From: Hahella sp. HNIBRBA332
GTDB taxonomy: Bacteria > Pseudomonadota > Gammaproteobacteria > Pseudomonadales > Oleiphilaceae
Direction: 5' to 3'
Assembly: GCF_030719035.1 (NCBI RefSeq)
Contig: NZ_CP132203.1
Coordinates: forward strand, 6,404,501-6,468,500
Length of the DNA: 64,000 bases
This document shows, one piece after another, positions 16,566 through 25,522 of the stretch. Each line of letters opens with the position of its first letter. Positions within the stretch are counted from its first letter, which is position 1. The notes below the pieces were generated by a model that searched no databases, had not been told where the DNA came from, and saw only the letters and a list, made by a program, of their open reading frames with translations. The translations under genes were made by a program, and so were the position numbers.

Positions 16566-17157
16566 ATAGGCGCGTCAACTCCGCAACCAGTTGCGCCATC
16601 GCCTGTCCGCGATGACTGAGAGCGTTTTTCTGCTCCGGCGTTAATTCCGCAGAAGTACACTGGCGGTCAGACAGCCAGAAGAGCGGGTCGTAACCGAATC
16701 CACCGCCGCCGCTTGTCTGTTCTGCAATAGAGCCCTCCCAGGCGCCGTGACAGATAATAGGGACCGGGTCGGCTTCGTGACGCATAAAGGCGAGCACGCA
16801 GTGAAAGCGTGCGGTTCTGGCGCCAGTAGGCGTATTCGCCAGCAACTGCAGCAGCTTGGCGTTATTGTCCTGATCAGAAGCGCTTTCGCCTGCGAAGCGA
16901 GCGGAATAGATGCCCGGCGCGCCTTGCAAGGCGTCCACTTCCAGGCCGGAGTCATCCGCCAGAGCCGGCAGGCCGGAGACGGCCGCTGCGTGGCGGGCTT
17001 TAAGAATAGCGTTTTCGATAAAAGTCTGTCCGGTTTCCTCGATAGAGGGAATGTTCAGCTCTTTTTGAGAGACGACAGTGATGTCGAGGGAGCCGAGCAA
17101 ACGGTTCAGCTCCTTAATTTTGCCGGCGTTATTGCTGGCTAATACGATCTTTTGCAT
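16558..17157 (-). CDS. rdgB: XTP/dITP diphosphatase
   Basis: A 199-residue Ham1/RdgB house-cleaning enzyme that hydrolyses dITP, dXTP and ITP to monophosphates and keeps deaminated purines out of DNA. Family motifs are ASNNAGKIKEL at residues 7-17 (substrate phosphates), the metal and base-recognition ADDSGLEVDAL near 67, FGYDPLFW near 150 and SHRGQAM near 182. It is the upstream partner of hemW with an 8-base overlap. Confidence 0.95.
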   Translation of the reverse strand: MQKIVLASNNAGKIKELNRLLGSLDITVVSQKELNIPSIEETGQTFIENAILKARHAAAVSGLPALADDSGLEVDALQGAPGIYSARFAGESASDQDNNAKLLQLLANTPTGARTARFHCVLAFMRHEADPVPIICHGAWEGSIAEQTSGGGGFGYDPLFWLSDRQCTSAELTPEQKNALSHRGQAMAQLVAELTRLYG

Positions 17158-17201
17158 GATTTAAGGTAAGTCTAAGTGCGTAGGAAAACGGGTCCCGGGA
17201 A

Positions 17202-17669
17202 TTATTCCGGGAACAGTTCTTGATTAAAGCGCAGAGAAAACGGTCCCTGATTGGGATCGGCCTGAATTTCCAATTGGAAGGTCAATACTTCTCCCTGGCT
17301 ATACCAGAACTCAGCGATTTGGTAGAGCGCTTCGCCTTCGTTGATCCGGCGGAACTCCAGATCTCTGCTTTGCTGTACGGGGTTGTTCACCTTGCCGCGA
17401 ATAAACGCCGAGACGGCGCGAAGGGAGCCGTCTTCCTGCTTTTTCAGCACGGAGATATTTACAAAGCCGGTGGACTTACTGCGAGGCAGCTTATAGCGGG
17501 TCGCCACGTCGGGGTCCAAAATGGTGGTGGGAAGAGCGATGTAGTGTATTTCATAATCGCCGAAAACTTCTTTTTGTTCGGCCAAAGCCGAGCGAGCGGC
17601 CATCGCCAGGACAATAAAAACGAAAGCGCAGTAGTAAACAGAGCGAAACAGTTTTGCGAATATTTTCAT
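17202..17669 (-). CDS. DUF4426 exported protein
   Basis: A 155-residue protein with an N-terminal signal peptide (cleavage likely after RSALA, near residue 30) and a beta-rich periplasmic domain. The conserved-looking pattern includes FGDYEIHYIALPTTIL and the C-terminal FSLRFNQELFPE. DUF4426 proteins sit downstream of metW in Pseudomonas and relatives; their function is unknown. Only 7 bases separate it from metW, so it belongs to the metXW transcript, which may link it to methionine supply or envelope function. Confidence 0.82.
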   Translation of the reverse strand: MKIFAKLFRSVYYCAFVFIVLAMAARSALAEQKEVFGDYEIHYIALPTTILDPDVATRYKLPRSKSTGFVNISVLKKQEDGSLRAVSAFIRGKVNNPVQQSRDLEFRRINEGEALYQIAEFWYSQGEVLTFQLEIQADPNQGPFSLRFNQELFPE

Positions 17670-17676
17670 ACGAGCC

Positions 17677-18270
17677 TCACCGTGTAACGTGGTAGATAGC
17701 GATCTGCCCCAATAAGTTTGGCCAAAGCTGATTCAGCCAGTTGGTCCGATGCTCGTCGTCCACTACGGTCCTGTGCAGAATATGGATATTCTTTTGGTAG
17801 CACAGCTCCTCAAAATCCTTGAATGTGCACAAGTGGATGTTGGGCGTGTTGTACCAAGTATAGGGTAAGGTTTTGGATACCGGCATCTGACCTTTGCGGG
17901 CCAGATAGTAACGCAGTCGCCAATAACCGAAATTGGGGAAGGTGATGATGCATTCCTTGCCCAGACGCAGCATTTCATCCAACAAAATGTCCGGTTGTCT
18001 CACCGCCTGCAACGCCTGAGTCATGACCACCATGTCGAAGCTTTTGTCTTTGAAATTGCTCAGGCCTTTGCTGTCCAGGTCCTGCTCTATGACATTGACG
18101 CCTTTGCGCAGGCATTCAGTGATATTCTCACTGCTGATTTCCAGGCCATAGCCGCGCACCTGCTTATGGGTTTGCAGATAATCCAGCAGCGTGCCGTCGC
18201 CGCAACCAAGGTCGAGCACTTCCGTTCCCGGCTGGACCCAGTCTTTGATAATGGATAGATCAGCGCGCAT
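17677..18270 (-). CDS. metW: MetW, methionine biosynthesis methyltransferase-like protein
   Basis: A 197-residue class I SAM-dependent methyltransferase fold: EVLDLGCGDGTLLDYL near residue 18, then MVVMTQALQAV. The ATG at 18270 is chosen because it overlaps the metX stop by 11 bases; the longer open frame runs into metX and adds residues not expected for the family. MetW accompanies MetX in many proteobacteria and is needed for, or activates, homoserine acylation. Its own methyltransferase activity is unproven. Confidence 0.92.
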   Translation of the reverse strand: MRADLSIIKDWVQPGTEVLDLGCGDGTLLDYLQTHKQVRGYGLEISSENITECLRKGVNVIEQDLDSKGLSNFKDKSFDMVVMTQALQAVRQPDILLDEMLRLGKECIITFPNFGYWRLRYYLARKGQMPVSKTLPYTWYNTPNIHLCTFKDFEELCYQKNIHILHRTVVDDEHRTNWLNQLWPNLLGQIAIYHVTR

Positions 18271-19417
18271 GGGGAATCTCCTTCGCCACGCGACCCATGA
18301 AACCATGGAAAACATCCATATAGCGTTGGGTCGGTATCAAAAATGCGTCATGGCCATGAGGGGAGTCCACCTCTGCGTAGCTGACGGACTTCTTGGCCTC
18401 CACCATTGCATTGACCAGCTCTTCCGAGCGATCAGGCGGAAAGCGCCAGTCGGTGGTGAAGGATACCACCAGATACTTGCATTTGGCTGGCTCCAGCGCC
18501 TTACTGAGGTCGCCATCGTGCGCCCGCGCTGGGTCGAAATAGTCCAGAGCGCGGGTCATTAGCAGATAGGTGTTGGCGTCGAAATTCTTGGAGAAACGTT
18601 CGCCTTGGTAGTGCAGATAACTCTCTACTTCAAACTGTACGTCCAATAAGCCGAACTTCAGCGTTTGGGCGCGCAGGTCGCGGCCGAACTTTTCACCCAT
18701 GGAAGCGTTGGAAAGATAAGTGATATGCCCGACCATCCGCGCCAGCATCAAACCTTTGTCTGGATAGGTCGTGTGCTCGCCATAACGGCCTTCATGAAAG
18801 TTCGGGTCCGATGTAATCGCTTTTCTGGCCACTTCATTGAATGCAATGTTTTGTGCGGACAAGCGTGGAGTAGAGGCGATCACGGCGGCGTTATGAACGC
18901 GGTCGGGATACTCGATGGACCATTGCAACGCCTGCATGCCGCCCAAACTGCCGCCTATCACCGCCGCCCAGTGTGGAATATTGAGGCGATCCGCCAGCAT
19001 GGCCTGGCTGCGCACCCAGTCCTGTACGGTGACGACCGGGAAGTCGGGGCCATAGGCTTTGCCGGTTTCCGGATTAATTGACGCCGGCCCAGTGGAGCCG
19101 GCGCAGCCGCCCAGATTATTCAGGCTGACGACGAAGAATTTGTTGGTGTCTATCGGCTTGCCGGGACCTATACAGGAGTCCCACCAGCCAGGCTTGCTGT
19201 CTTCCATGGAATGATAACCCGCGGCGTGATGATGGCCGCTGAGGGCGTGACAGATCAGCACCGCGTTGGAGCGGTCTGCGTTCAACTCCCCGTAGGTTTC
19301 GTACATCAGTTGAAAACTGTTCAACTGTTTTCCGCATTCCAGGGTGAGAGGAATATCGAATTGAGCGACTTGCGGCGTGACGATCCCGACAGAGTCAGGT
19401 GGGATGACCTCTGGCAT
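18260..19417 (-). CDS. metX: Homoserine O-acyltransferase (MetX)
   Basis: An alpha/beta-hydrolase-fold enzyme that acylates homoserine for methionine synthesis, 385 residues. Motifs are ICHALSGHHHAAG near residue 56 (oxyanion hole), nucleophile Ser in AVIGGSLGGMQALQW near 155, catalytic Asp in DWRFPPDRSEEL near 315, and His in DSPHGHDAFL near 350. MetX proteins may use acetyl- or succinyl-CoA. In Pseudomonas relatives with MetW it is often a succinyltransferase, which I cannot settle from sequence alone. First gene of the metX-metW-DUF4426 unit. Confidence 0.92.
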   Translation of the reverse strand: MPEVIPPDSVGIVTPQVAQFDIPLTLECGKQLNSFQLMYETYGELNADRSNAVLICHALSGHHHAAGYHSMEDSKPGWWDSCIGPGKPIDTNKFFVVSLNNLGGCAGSTGPASINPETGKAYGPDFPVVTVQDWVRSQAMLADRLNIPHWAAVIGGSLGGMQALQWSIEYPDRVHNAAVIASTPRLSAQNIAFNEVARKAITSDPNFHEGRYGEHTTYPDKGLMLARMVGHITYLSNASMGEKFGRDLRAQTLKFGLLDVQFEVESYLHYQGERFSKNFDANTYLLMTRALDYFDPARAHDGDLSKALEPAKCKYLVVSFTTDWRFPPDRSEELVNAMVEAKKSVSYAEVDSPHGHDAFLIPTQRYMDVFHGFMGRVAKEIPHAR

Positions 19418-19589
19418 TAGTGCGAACTATTCCTTTCAAAAACACATGCTAAGTGGCGCAGTCTATTAATCAATCCAGCGGATAGCAATAACCAACCTGG
19501 GATGGCGCAGGAGAATAAGAAAACGGGAGACTGCGGGTGGAATCGGACGCGCCGCGCAAGCCGGGCTCACGCGGCGAATGATTGGGCTA

Positions 19590-21548
19590 TCAGCGTTGCA
19601 TGCCGGGAAGGCTGACCACCTTCTGGGTGAGCATTTGCGGGGCGGGGCGACGCAACTTGCGCTGTATCTGTTCCGCCTCCTGAATCTCCTGATTGATTTC
19701 CTCCATCATGCTCACGATGCGTTTCACCTGACTGCGCGTATCTTTGGCGGTTTTCGCCAAATCTTTCAGACGACGAATCTGGTGCTCCAGCAACTGCTTT
19801 TGCTCAATGGTGTGCTGCAATATCGGCAATAGCGCCTCTTGAGGCCAACGGTCCGTTTCTTTGTGGATTTCTTCGTACAGGCGACGGGCCTCGCTGACAA
19901 TAACAGTGAAGAAGCGCTTCACCACTACAGTCTGTTCGGAAACCAGAGTGCGCGGGTTGCGGCGGAATTTATCCGCGCGCATCTTCAGTCCTTCCAGTTC
20001 TCGGATTTGCCGGGTAATGGTGAAGGGCGCGGGCCTCAGATGACTTGAGCGTGAATCATTGGCGTAGCGCTGGTAGATGGAGCCTACCATCTTCTGAGCC
20101 AGTCTGGCCTCATGGTTGAGGTTGCTGATGTCGTTTTCGATTGCATGGAAGAAGCCGGCCATGGCTCGGCCCATGCCAATCGTCGTCCAGCTGTTGATCA
20201 GCTCATCGCGAGTCTTTTTGGCGTGGGATTCGAAATGCTCCAGATTCACCAGATTGTTCAGAATCATCGCTTGTGACTTCATCAGACGGCGACTGGAGCG
20301 CAGCGTAAACAGCTTTTTGTAATAAAAGTTGTAGTCGTCCTGAGTCTTGTCAGTCAGCTCACGCAGGAAATCCGCGCTGACGCCCTTACTTTCATACTCC
20401 TCCAGCTTTTCCTGATAAGTAGCGTAACGGGACTGCAGGATGGCCTGGCTGGTTTGCAGCATGCCTAGTACGTCGTTCACGACATTATGGGTGATCAGCC
20501 GCTCTTTCTGTCCCAGAATGCGGTCGGTAAGCAGGGCCTCCAAGTCGTCGAGGCGGCTGCTGCGCAGCTTCTGCTCATCGCCCTTGATACGTCCGACCAA
20601 CGCCTGCTTGGCGGAGAGCAACAGCACTTCTTCTGGCTTAAGGCCCAGTTGGTCGGCGGTTTTAGCCTGTACCTTGGCGATGGCCTTGTTGGTGTGCTCT
20701 TCGCCCTGAATATCGTCCCAGAGTACGTCGATCTTGTTGAGCACCGCAAAACGACCGGCGCGGTGATCAGAGTGTTCGGTGAAGATGTGATTGGTCCAGA
20801 TCTCCATATCGCTGGCGGTAACGCCAGTGTCCGCGCCGAGCATAAAGATCACGGCGTGGGCGTTGGGAATCATGCTGACGGTCAGCTCCGGCTCGGAGCC
20901 CAAGGCGTTGAGGCCAGGGGTGTCCAGTATGCGGAGCCCCTGTTGCAGCATGGGGTTTTCCAGACTGATCAACGCATGGCGCCAAGCGGGAATAATCGCC
21001 ATGCCCGGATGGCTGGGGTCGCGCTCCAATGAGCCCAGCTCAAAGCCCAGACGGCGGGCTTCTTCAAAACTGACTGTTCGCGTGCGCGCCACTTGGTCCA
21101 GCGACTCGCGCATGGATTCCGGCGTCGTCATGTCCAGAGGGTAATAAACCCAGTGCTCCTGGCTGCGTTTGTAGTCCGCCAGGGACTTTTCTTCGCTACG
21201 GGTCTCTATAGGAAGCAGCTTAAGGTAAGAGCCGCCATCGCGGTCATAGAACAGCTCGGTAGGACACATGGTGGTGCGCCCGGCCTGGGAAGGCAGCATG
21301 CGCTGGCCGAACTCGGCGAAAAACAGAGCGTTGATCAGTTCGGTCTTACCACGGGAAAACTCGCCGACGAATGCGATGGTGAGGTTGTCCTCATGGAGTA
21401 ACTGAGCGCAGCGCTGCAGTTTCAGCTCCAGATCGTCGGAGTTCAGCTGATTGGTGCGCAGCCAGCTTTGATAATGGGCGATCTCCCGGATCAGGGTGTT
21501 CTTCCACTGGTGGTAGGCTTCGACGTGATAACTTAGTCCACTGCTCAT
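19590..21548 (-). CDS. Bacterial dynamin-like GTPase
   Basis: A 652-residue large GTPase. G1 is GEFSRGKTELINALF at residues 62-76, G2 is RTTMCPTEL near 91, G3 is DTPGLNAL near 208 and G4 is NKIDVLW near 257. After the GTPase domain come long helical stretches (middle domain and stalk), with possible membrane-binding segments near residues 440-460, and a C-terminal coiled coil rich in Gln/Glu/Arg. Bacterial dynamins remodel or fuse membranes; related proteins affect division, stress or vesicle formation. It is single, whereas many bacterial dynamins occur as tandem pairs. It sits between metX and the yggU-yggT-proC cluster. The exact role is unknown. Confidence 0.85.
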   Translation of the reverse strand: MSSGLSYHVEAYHQWKNTLIREIAHYQSWLRTNQLNSDDLELKLQRCAQLLHEDNLTIAFVGEFSRGKTELINALFFAEFGQRMLPSQAGRTTMCPTELFYDRDGGSYLKLLPIETRSEEKSLADYKRSQEHWVYYPLDMTTPESMRESLDQVARTRTVSFEEARRLGFELGSLERDPSHPGMAIIPAWRHALISLENPMLQQGLRILDTPGLNALGSEPELTVSMIPNAHAVIFMLGADTGVTASDMEIWTNHIFTEHSDHRAGRFAVLNKIDVLWDDIQGEEHTNKAIAKVQAKTADQLGLKPEEVLLLSAKQALVGRIKGDEQKLRSSRLDDLEALLTDRILGQKERLITHNVVNDVLGMLQTSQAILQSRYATYQEKLEEYESKGVSADFLRELTDKTQDDYNFYYKKLFTLRSSRRLMKSQAMILNNLVNLEHFESHAKKTRDELINSWTTIGMGRAMAGFFHAIENDISNLNHEARLAQKMVGSIYQRYANDSRSSHLRPAPFTITRQIRELEGLKMRADKFRRNPRTLVSEQTVVVKRFFTVIVSEARRLYEEIHKETDRWPQEALLPILQHTIEQKQLLEHQIRRLKDLAKTAKDTRSQVKRIVSMMEEINQEIQEAEQIQRKLRRPAPQMLTQKVVSLPGMQR

Positions 21549-21699
21549 ATTGTTGTTTCTCGCTCTGACCCTAAGGTTGCCATTATATGGGATTCCGTTG
21601 GCGCTGCTGTGTCCGTGTTGGCGACTGCGAATGATGAAAATTTGTTCAGGTTCGATTTTGTATCGGGTAGCTTTGGAAAATCAAGCGTTTATATTGCGA

Positions 21700-21729
21700 A
21701 AAGGACATCAAACCGTCATGTAACGGTTT
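21700..21729 (-). terminator. Hairpin after yggU
   Basis: AAACCGT (21710-21716) is the exact inverse complement of ACGGTTT (21723-21729). On the minus strand it is followed by GATGTCCTTTTC. It closes the yggS-proC-yggT-yggU direction; the T-run is short. Confidence 0.45.
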
Positions 21730-21733
21730 GTTA

Positions 21734-22042
21734 TCATATATAGGGTTTTAGTAGCTTTGGGACGTCCGTCAAGTTTTGCACGCGAATACGCTTTTGACGG
21801 CTGCTTTCACCGGCGAGAATGTGTACATCTTGTTGCTTGACGCCGCAGACTTTGGCGAGAAAACGGATAAGCTGCTGATTGGCTCTACCATCGATAGGCG
21901 GGGCGCTTATTTTGATTTTCAGCGCGTCGCCATGCATGCCGACAATCTCATCTTTTTTAGCTCCAGGCTGTAAATGACACTGCAGAATGAGCGTTTGCTC
22001 ATCCTGCAGGTTGACGCAGCGGGAAGCAGCTGGATCAGGCAA
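21734..22042 (-). CDS. yggU: DUF167 family protein (YggU)
   Basis: A 102-residue small alpha/beta protein. The family signature is GAKKDEIVGMHGDALKIKI followed by APPIDGRANQQLIRFLA near residue 55. The structure of E. coli YggU is known but its function is not. It overlaps the yggT stop by 8 bases and is the last gene of the proC-yggT-yggU run, as in many gammaproteobacteria. Confidence 0.88.
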   Translation of the reverse strand: MPDPAASRCVNLQDEQTLILQCHLQPGAKKDEIVGMHGDALKIKISAPPIDGRANQQLIRFLAKVCGVKQQDVHILAGESSRQKRIRVQNLTDVPKLLKPYI

Positions 22043-22574
22043 TGGACAACGCCCGGCCGATCACGAACAGCAGCAGCAACACCACCATGGGGGAAAGATC
22101 CAGCCCGCCGATGGGAGGCATGATTTTACGTACCGGACGCATCAAAGGCTCGGTGATCTGATGGACAAGTTGAGCGCCTGGGTGATAACTGCCCGGAGCC
22201 ACCCAGCTGATAATGACCATGATGAAGATGGCGAACTGATAAATGTTAATAACGCACTTGATCATCAGCAACACCGCCTTGGTCACGATGAGCCCCAGAA
22301 GTGGAAGTATGTGGCTCATAGGGGTCAGACTGACCAAGATGATTAACAGTATGGACAAAAGCAGCGCCAGCGCCAGCGAGGCGAAATCCAGACCTCTCCA
22401 GCCGGGAATGACTTTTCTGAGCGGCAGCAGCAACGGGTTGGTGGCCTTAACCACGAACTGGCTGATCGGGTTGTAGAAATCCGCCCGGGATACTTGGAGG
22501 ATAAACCGCATCAGCACCACGCTTATGTAGAACATGCCGATGAAATATGTGACTTCTAACAAAATTTGTAACAT
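22035..22574 (-). CDS. yggT: YggT family membrane protein
   Basis: A 179-residue membrane protein built of two YGGT repeats. Each has two hydrophobic helices and a short amphipathic segment between them (NPISQFVVKATNPLLLPLRK and the similar HQITEPLMRPVRK). YggT is linked to osmotic or potassium stress in E. coli and to the SepF neighbourhood in Gram-positives. It lies 74 bases downstream of proC and overlaps yggU, so it is probably co-transcribed with both. Confidence 0.9.
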   Translation of the reverse strand: MLQILLEVTYFIGMFYISVVLMRFILQVSRADFYNPISQFVVKATNPLLLPLRKVIPGWRGLDFASLALALLLSILLIILVSLTPMSHILPLLGLIVTKAVLLMIKCVINIYQFAIFIMVIISWVAPGSYHPGAQLVHQITEPLMRPVRKIMPPIGGLDLSPMVVLLLLFVIGRALSIA

Positions 22575-22648
22575 AGGCTTTATATCCGTCTGGAAGTTGC
22601 TCTAGCCGCCTGCAAGAAAAAACAATTCACTCACGACCGTCAAGAAGA

Positions 22649-23479
22649 TTATTCCGGCGCGCGTTCACCGCTCAATTCATAAGACCTCTCCCAAGCCTTG
22701 CGGATAGCGGTTTTCACCATCGCTTTCATATCCTGTTCCTCAAAGCTTTTGATCGCTTGCTCCGTCGTGCCGCCGGGTGACATGACGCGTTTTTTCAGTT
22801 GCGCGGGACCTTCATCGCTGCGAGTCGCCAATTCAGCGGCGCCGCGCATGGTTTGAATCGCCAGTGTCCGGGCGCTGGCTGGATCCAGACCTAGTGAGGC
22901 TGCAGCTTCTTCCATCGCTTCCATAAACATGAAGCAATAGGCGGGACCGCTGCCAGACAAGGCCGTGACGGTGTGGATGTCCTCTTGCTTCGATGTCCAG
23001 GCGACAATGCCGACTGCGCTGAACAGGTTGTCCGCAATCTTCCGCTGCGCTTCGCTGACGCGCGGGTTAGCGTACAGCCCACTGGCGCCCAGGTGCACTT
23101 GGGCCGGCGTATTTGGCATGCAGCGCACCACAGGCAGGTCGCCTCCCAGCCAGGTTTCAATTTGTTCGCAGGAAACGCCTGCGGCGATGCTGACGATTAG
23201 TGGGCGGCGCTGCTGCACGGCATTCGCCAGTCCCTCGCAAACCGCCTGCATGACCTGTGGCTTTACACACAGGATCAGCGCATCGCAGTCCGCCATGAAT
23301 TTCTGGTTATCCGTGCTGGTCGGGATACCGAACGCGTCTGCGGCTTCTTTCAACTCATGCTCGGCAGGAGCCGTTGCGGCCAGTCGGCTCGCCGGGTAGC
23401 CGTTGGCTATCAGGCCGCCAAGTATCGCGCGGGCCATGTTGCCGGCGCCGATAAAAGTAAGCTGTGGGTGTTCTTTCAT
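22649..23479 (-). CDS. proC: Pyrroline-5-carboxylate reductase
   Basis: Reduces 1-pyrroline-5-carboxylate to proline with NAD(P)H, the last step of proline synthesis; cytosolic. The protein is 276 residues. The N-terminal Rossmann motif FIGAGNMARAILGGL starts at residue 10. The central VRCMPNTPA marks the substrate loop, and the C-terminal dimer domain has the P5CR signature with ALSGSGPAY and VMSPGGTTEQAI. It lies between yggS and yggT. Confidence 0.95.
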   Translation of the reverse strand: MKEHPQLTFIGAGNMARAILGGLIANGYPASRLAATAPAEHELKEAADAFGIPTSTDNQKFMADCDALILCVKPQVMQAVCEGLANAVQQRRPLIVSIAAGVSCEQIETWLGGDLPVVRCMPNTPAQVHLGASGLYANPRVSEAQRKIADNLFSAVGIVAWTSKQEDIHTVTALSGSGPAYCFMFMEAMEEAAASLGLDPASARTLAIQTMRGAAELATRSDEGPAQLKKRVMSPGGTTEQAIKSFEEQDMKAMVKTAIRKAWERSYELSGERAPE

Positions 23480-23584
23480 AGTGTTCTCTTTGCGGATACG
23501 ACTATCGCCAACTGTCTTAATAATGTTTGTGGCGGCTGATTTAAAGTACAGGCGGAAAAAAACCGCTGATTTCGCTGCATTTTA

Positions 23585-24268
23585 TTAGTTTCTGGCGCCA
23601 AAGATTGCTGAGCCGATGCGAACGATGGTGGAGCCTGCTGCAATCGCGGCTTCCATGTCATCGGACATGCCCATGGACAAGGTGTCTACGCTATCGAACC
23701 GGGTTTGCAGCGCAGCGAAATGGCGATTCAATTCCCTGAAGGTGGCGGCCAGCGCCTCTTCTCCTTGAGACGGATCAGGAATGCACATCAGACCTCTCAG
23801 GCGCAGGCCAGGCAGAGTGCTGACAATCTCCGCCAAAGGCGCAATCTCATCTGGCGACACGCCAGACTTGCTGCTTTCATCATTAATATTGACCTGAATG
23901 CAGACGTTCAGCGGGGGCGCGCCCTCCGGTCGCTGCTCTGACAGACGGCGGGCGATTTTTTCCCTGTCCACGGTATGCACCCATTGGAACAACTCTGCTA
24001 CTGGGCGCGTTTTATTGGACTGCAATGGGCCGATGAAATGCCAAGTGATAGCGAGGTCGCTTAACTGAGCGATTTTATCCTGGGATTCTTGTAGGTAGTT
24101 TTCGCCAAAATCTCTGAGCCCCGCGTCGTACGCGGCCCGAATGGCATCGGCCGGCTTGGTTTTACTGACTGCGAGCAACGTCACGGAATCCGCCGGCCGG
24201 GCCGCGGATTTTGTTGCATTTTGTATTCTTTGGCTTACTGTTTTGATGTTGTCTGCTATGCTGAACAT
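23585..24268 (-). CDS. yggS: PLP homeostasis protein (YggS/PLPHP)
   Basis: A 227-residue single-domain barrel protein of the alanine racemase fold type III. The PLP lysine is in LLAVSKTKPADAI near residue 36, followed by FGENYLQE near 56 and WHFIGPLQSNK near 80. The C-terminal LSMGMSDDMEAAIAAGSTIVRIGSAIFG is the UPF0001 signature in full. It carries PLP without enzymatic activity and balances vitamin B6 and amino-acid pools. It is divergent from pilT and upstream of proC, the classic order pilT-yggS-proC-yggT. Confidence 0.95.
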   Translation of the reverse strand: MFSIADNIKTVSQRIQNATKSAARPADSVTLLAVSKTKPADAIRAAYDAGLRDFGENYLQESQDKIAQLSDLAITWHFIGPLQSNKTRPVAELFQWVHTVDREKIARRLSEQRPEGAPPLNVCIQVNINDESSKSGVSPDEIAPLAEIVSTLPGLRLRGLMCIPDPSQGEEALAATFRELNRHFAALQTRFDSVDTLSMGMSDDMEAAIAAGSTIVRIGSAIFGARN

Positions 24269-24425
24269 ATTATTTCTATCAATAGCTTAGGCTGCGTCGA
24301 AACGCGCAGATTGTAACCAACCCGCCGACAAAATTCAGTTCCTTCCGTCGTCGTGGGGAGGTGGCGCTGTTTGAGGGCCGCCGGAAGGCTGCATGTCATT
24401 ATAAGGTTCAAAACGGGGATTCCTA

Positions 24426-25460
24426 ATGGACATTACCGAGTTGCTTGCGTTTTCTGCTAAGCAGGGCGCTTCCGACTTACACCTATCTGCCGGGTTGCCT
24501 CCCATGATACGCGTCGACGGGGATGTCAGGCGAATTAACCTGCCCGCGATGGAGCATAAAGAAGTACACGCGCTGATTTACGATATTATGAACGATAAAC
24601 AGCGTAAGGATTTCGAAGAGTTTCTGGAGACGGACTTCTCGTTCGAAGTTCCCGGTGTCGCCCGTTTCCGGGTTAACGCCTTTAACCAGAACCGCGGCGC
24701 TGGCGCCGTATTCCGGACTATCCCCTCCAAAGTGCTGACAATGGAAGACTTGGGAATGGGGCAGGTGTTCAAGGATATCGCCCTGAAGCCTCGCGGACTC
24801 TGTCTGGTCACCGGACCGACCGGTTCCGGTAAGAGTACGACGCTGGCGGCGATGATCGACTTTATCAACGATACCCGTTACGACCACATCCTCACTATCG
24901 AAGACCCTATCGAGTTCGTGCATGAAAGTAAGAAATGTCTGGTGAACCAGCGTGAAGTACACCGTGACACGCTTGGGTTCAGTGAAGCGCTGCGTTCAGC
25001 TTTGCGGGAAGATCCGGACATTATCCTGGTTGGTGAGATGCGGGACTTGGAAACCATCCGTTTGGCGTTGACCGCTGCGGAAACCGGGCACTTGGTATTC
25101 GGCACCCTGCATACCACCTCCGCCGCGAAAACCATTGACCGGGTGGTCGACGTGTTTCCTGCGGAAGAAAAAGCCATGGTAAGATCAATGCTCTCCGAAT
25201 CGTTACAGGCGGTCGTCTCGCAGACTCTTCTGAAGAAGGTCGGCGGCGGTCGTGTGGCGGCCCATGAAATCATGATCGGCACGCCAGCGATTCGTAACCT
25301 GATACGCGAAGACAAAGTCGCCCAGATGTATTCGTCTATCCAGACCGGCGCCGCGTTGGGTATGCAGACACTTGACCAGTGTCTGCACAATTTGATTTCT
25401 AAAGGGCTGATCAGCCGCGAAGCCGCGCGCGAAAAAGCCAAAATGCCGGAGAATTTCTGA
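24426..25460 (+). CDS. pilT: Type IV pilus retraction ATPase PilT
   Basis: A 344-residue hexameric motor of the cytoplasmic face that depolymerises type IV pili for twitching motility. It has an N-terminal PAS-like domain, Walker A GPTGSGKSTT at residues 130-139, the Asp box EDPIEFVHE, the His box with AAETGHLVFGTLHTTSAA, and the C-terminal AIRNLIRE motif essential for retraction. Its start is supported by GGGGAT upstream. It pairs with pilU 62 bases downstream. The pilin and assembly genes are outside the window. Confidence 0.97.
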   Translation: MDITELLAFSAKQGASDLHLSAGLPPMIRVDGDVRRINLPAMEHKEVHALIYDIMNDKQRKDFEEFLETDFSFEVPGVARFRVNAFNQNRGAGAVFRTIPSKVLTMEDLGMGQVFKDIALKPRGLCLVTGPTGSGKSTTLAAMIDFINDTRYDHILTIEDPIEFVHESKKCLVNQREVHRDTLGFSEALRSALREDPDIILVGEMRDLETIRLALTAAETGHLVFGTLHTTSAAKTIDRVVDVFPAEEKAMVRSMLSESLQAVVSQTLLKKVGGGRVAAHEIMIGTPAIRNLIREDKVAQMYSSIQTGAALGMQTLDQCLHNLISKGLISREAAREKAKMPENF

Positions 25461-25522
25461 CGCCGCGACCTTATCCCGGTTTATGCCGGTCGCTGTAGCG
25501 TTATTACCATTGGGGTGTTGTG

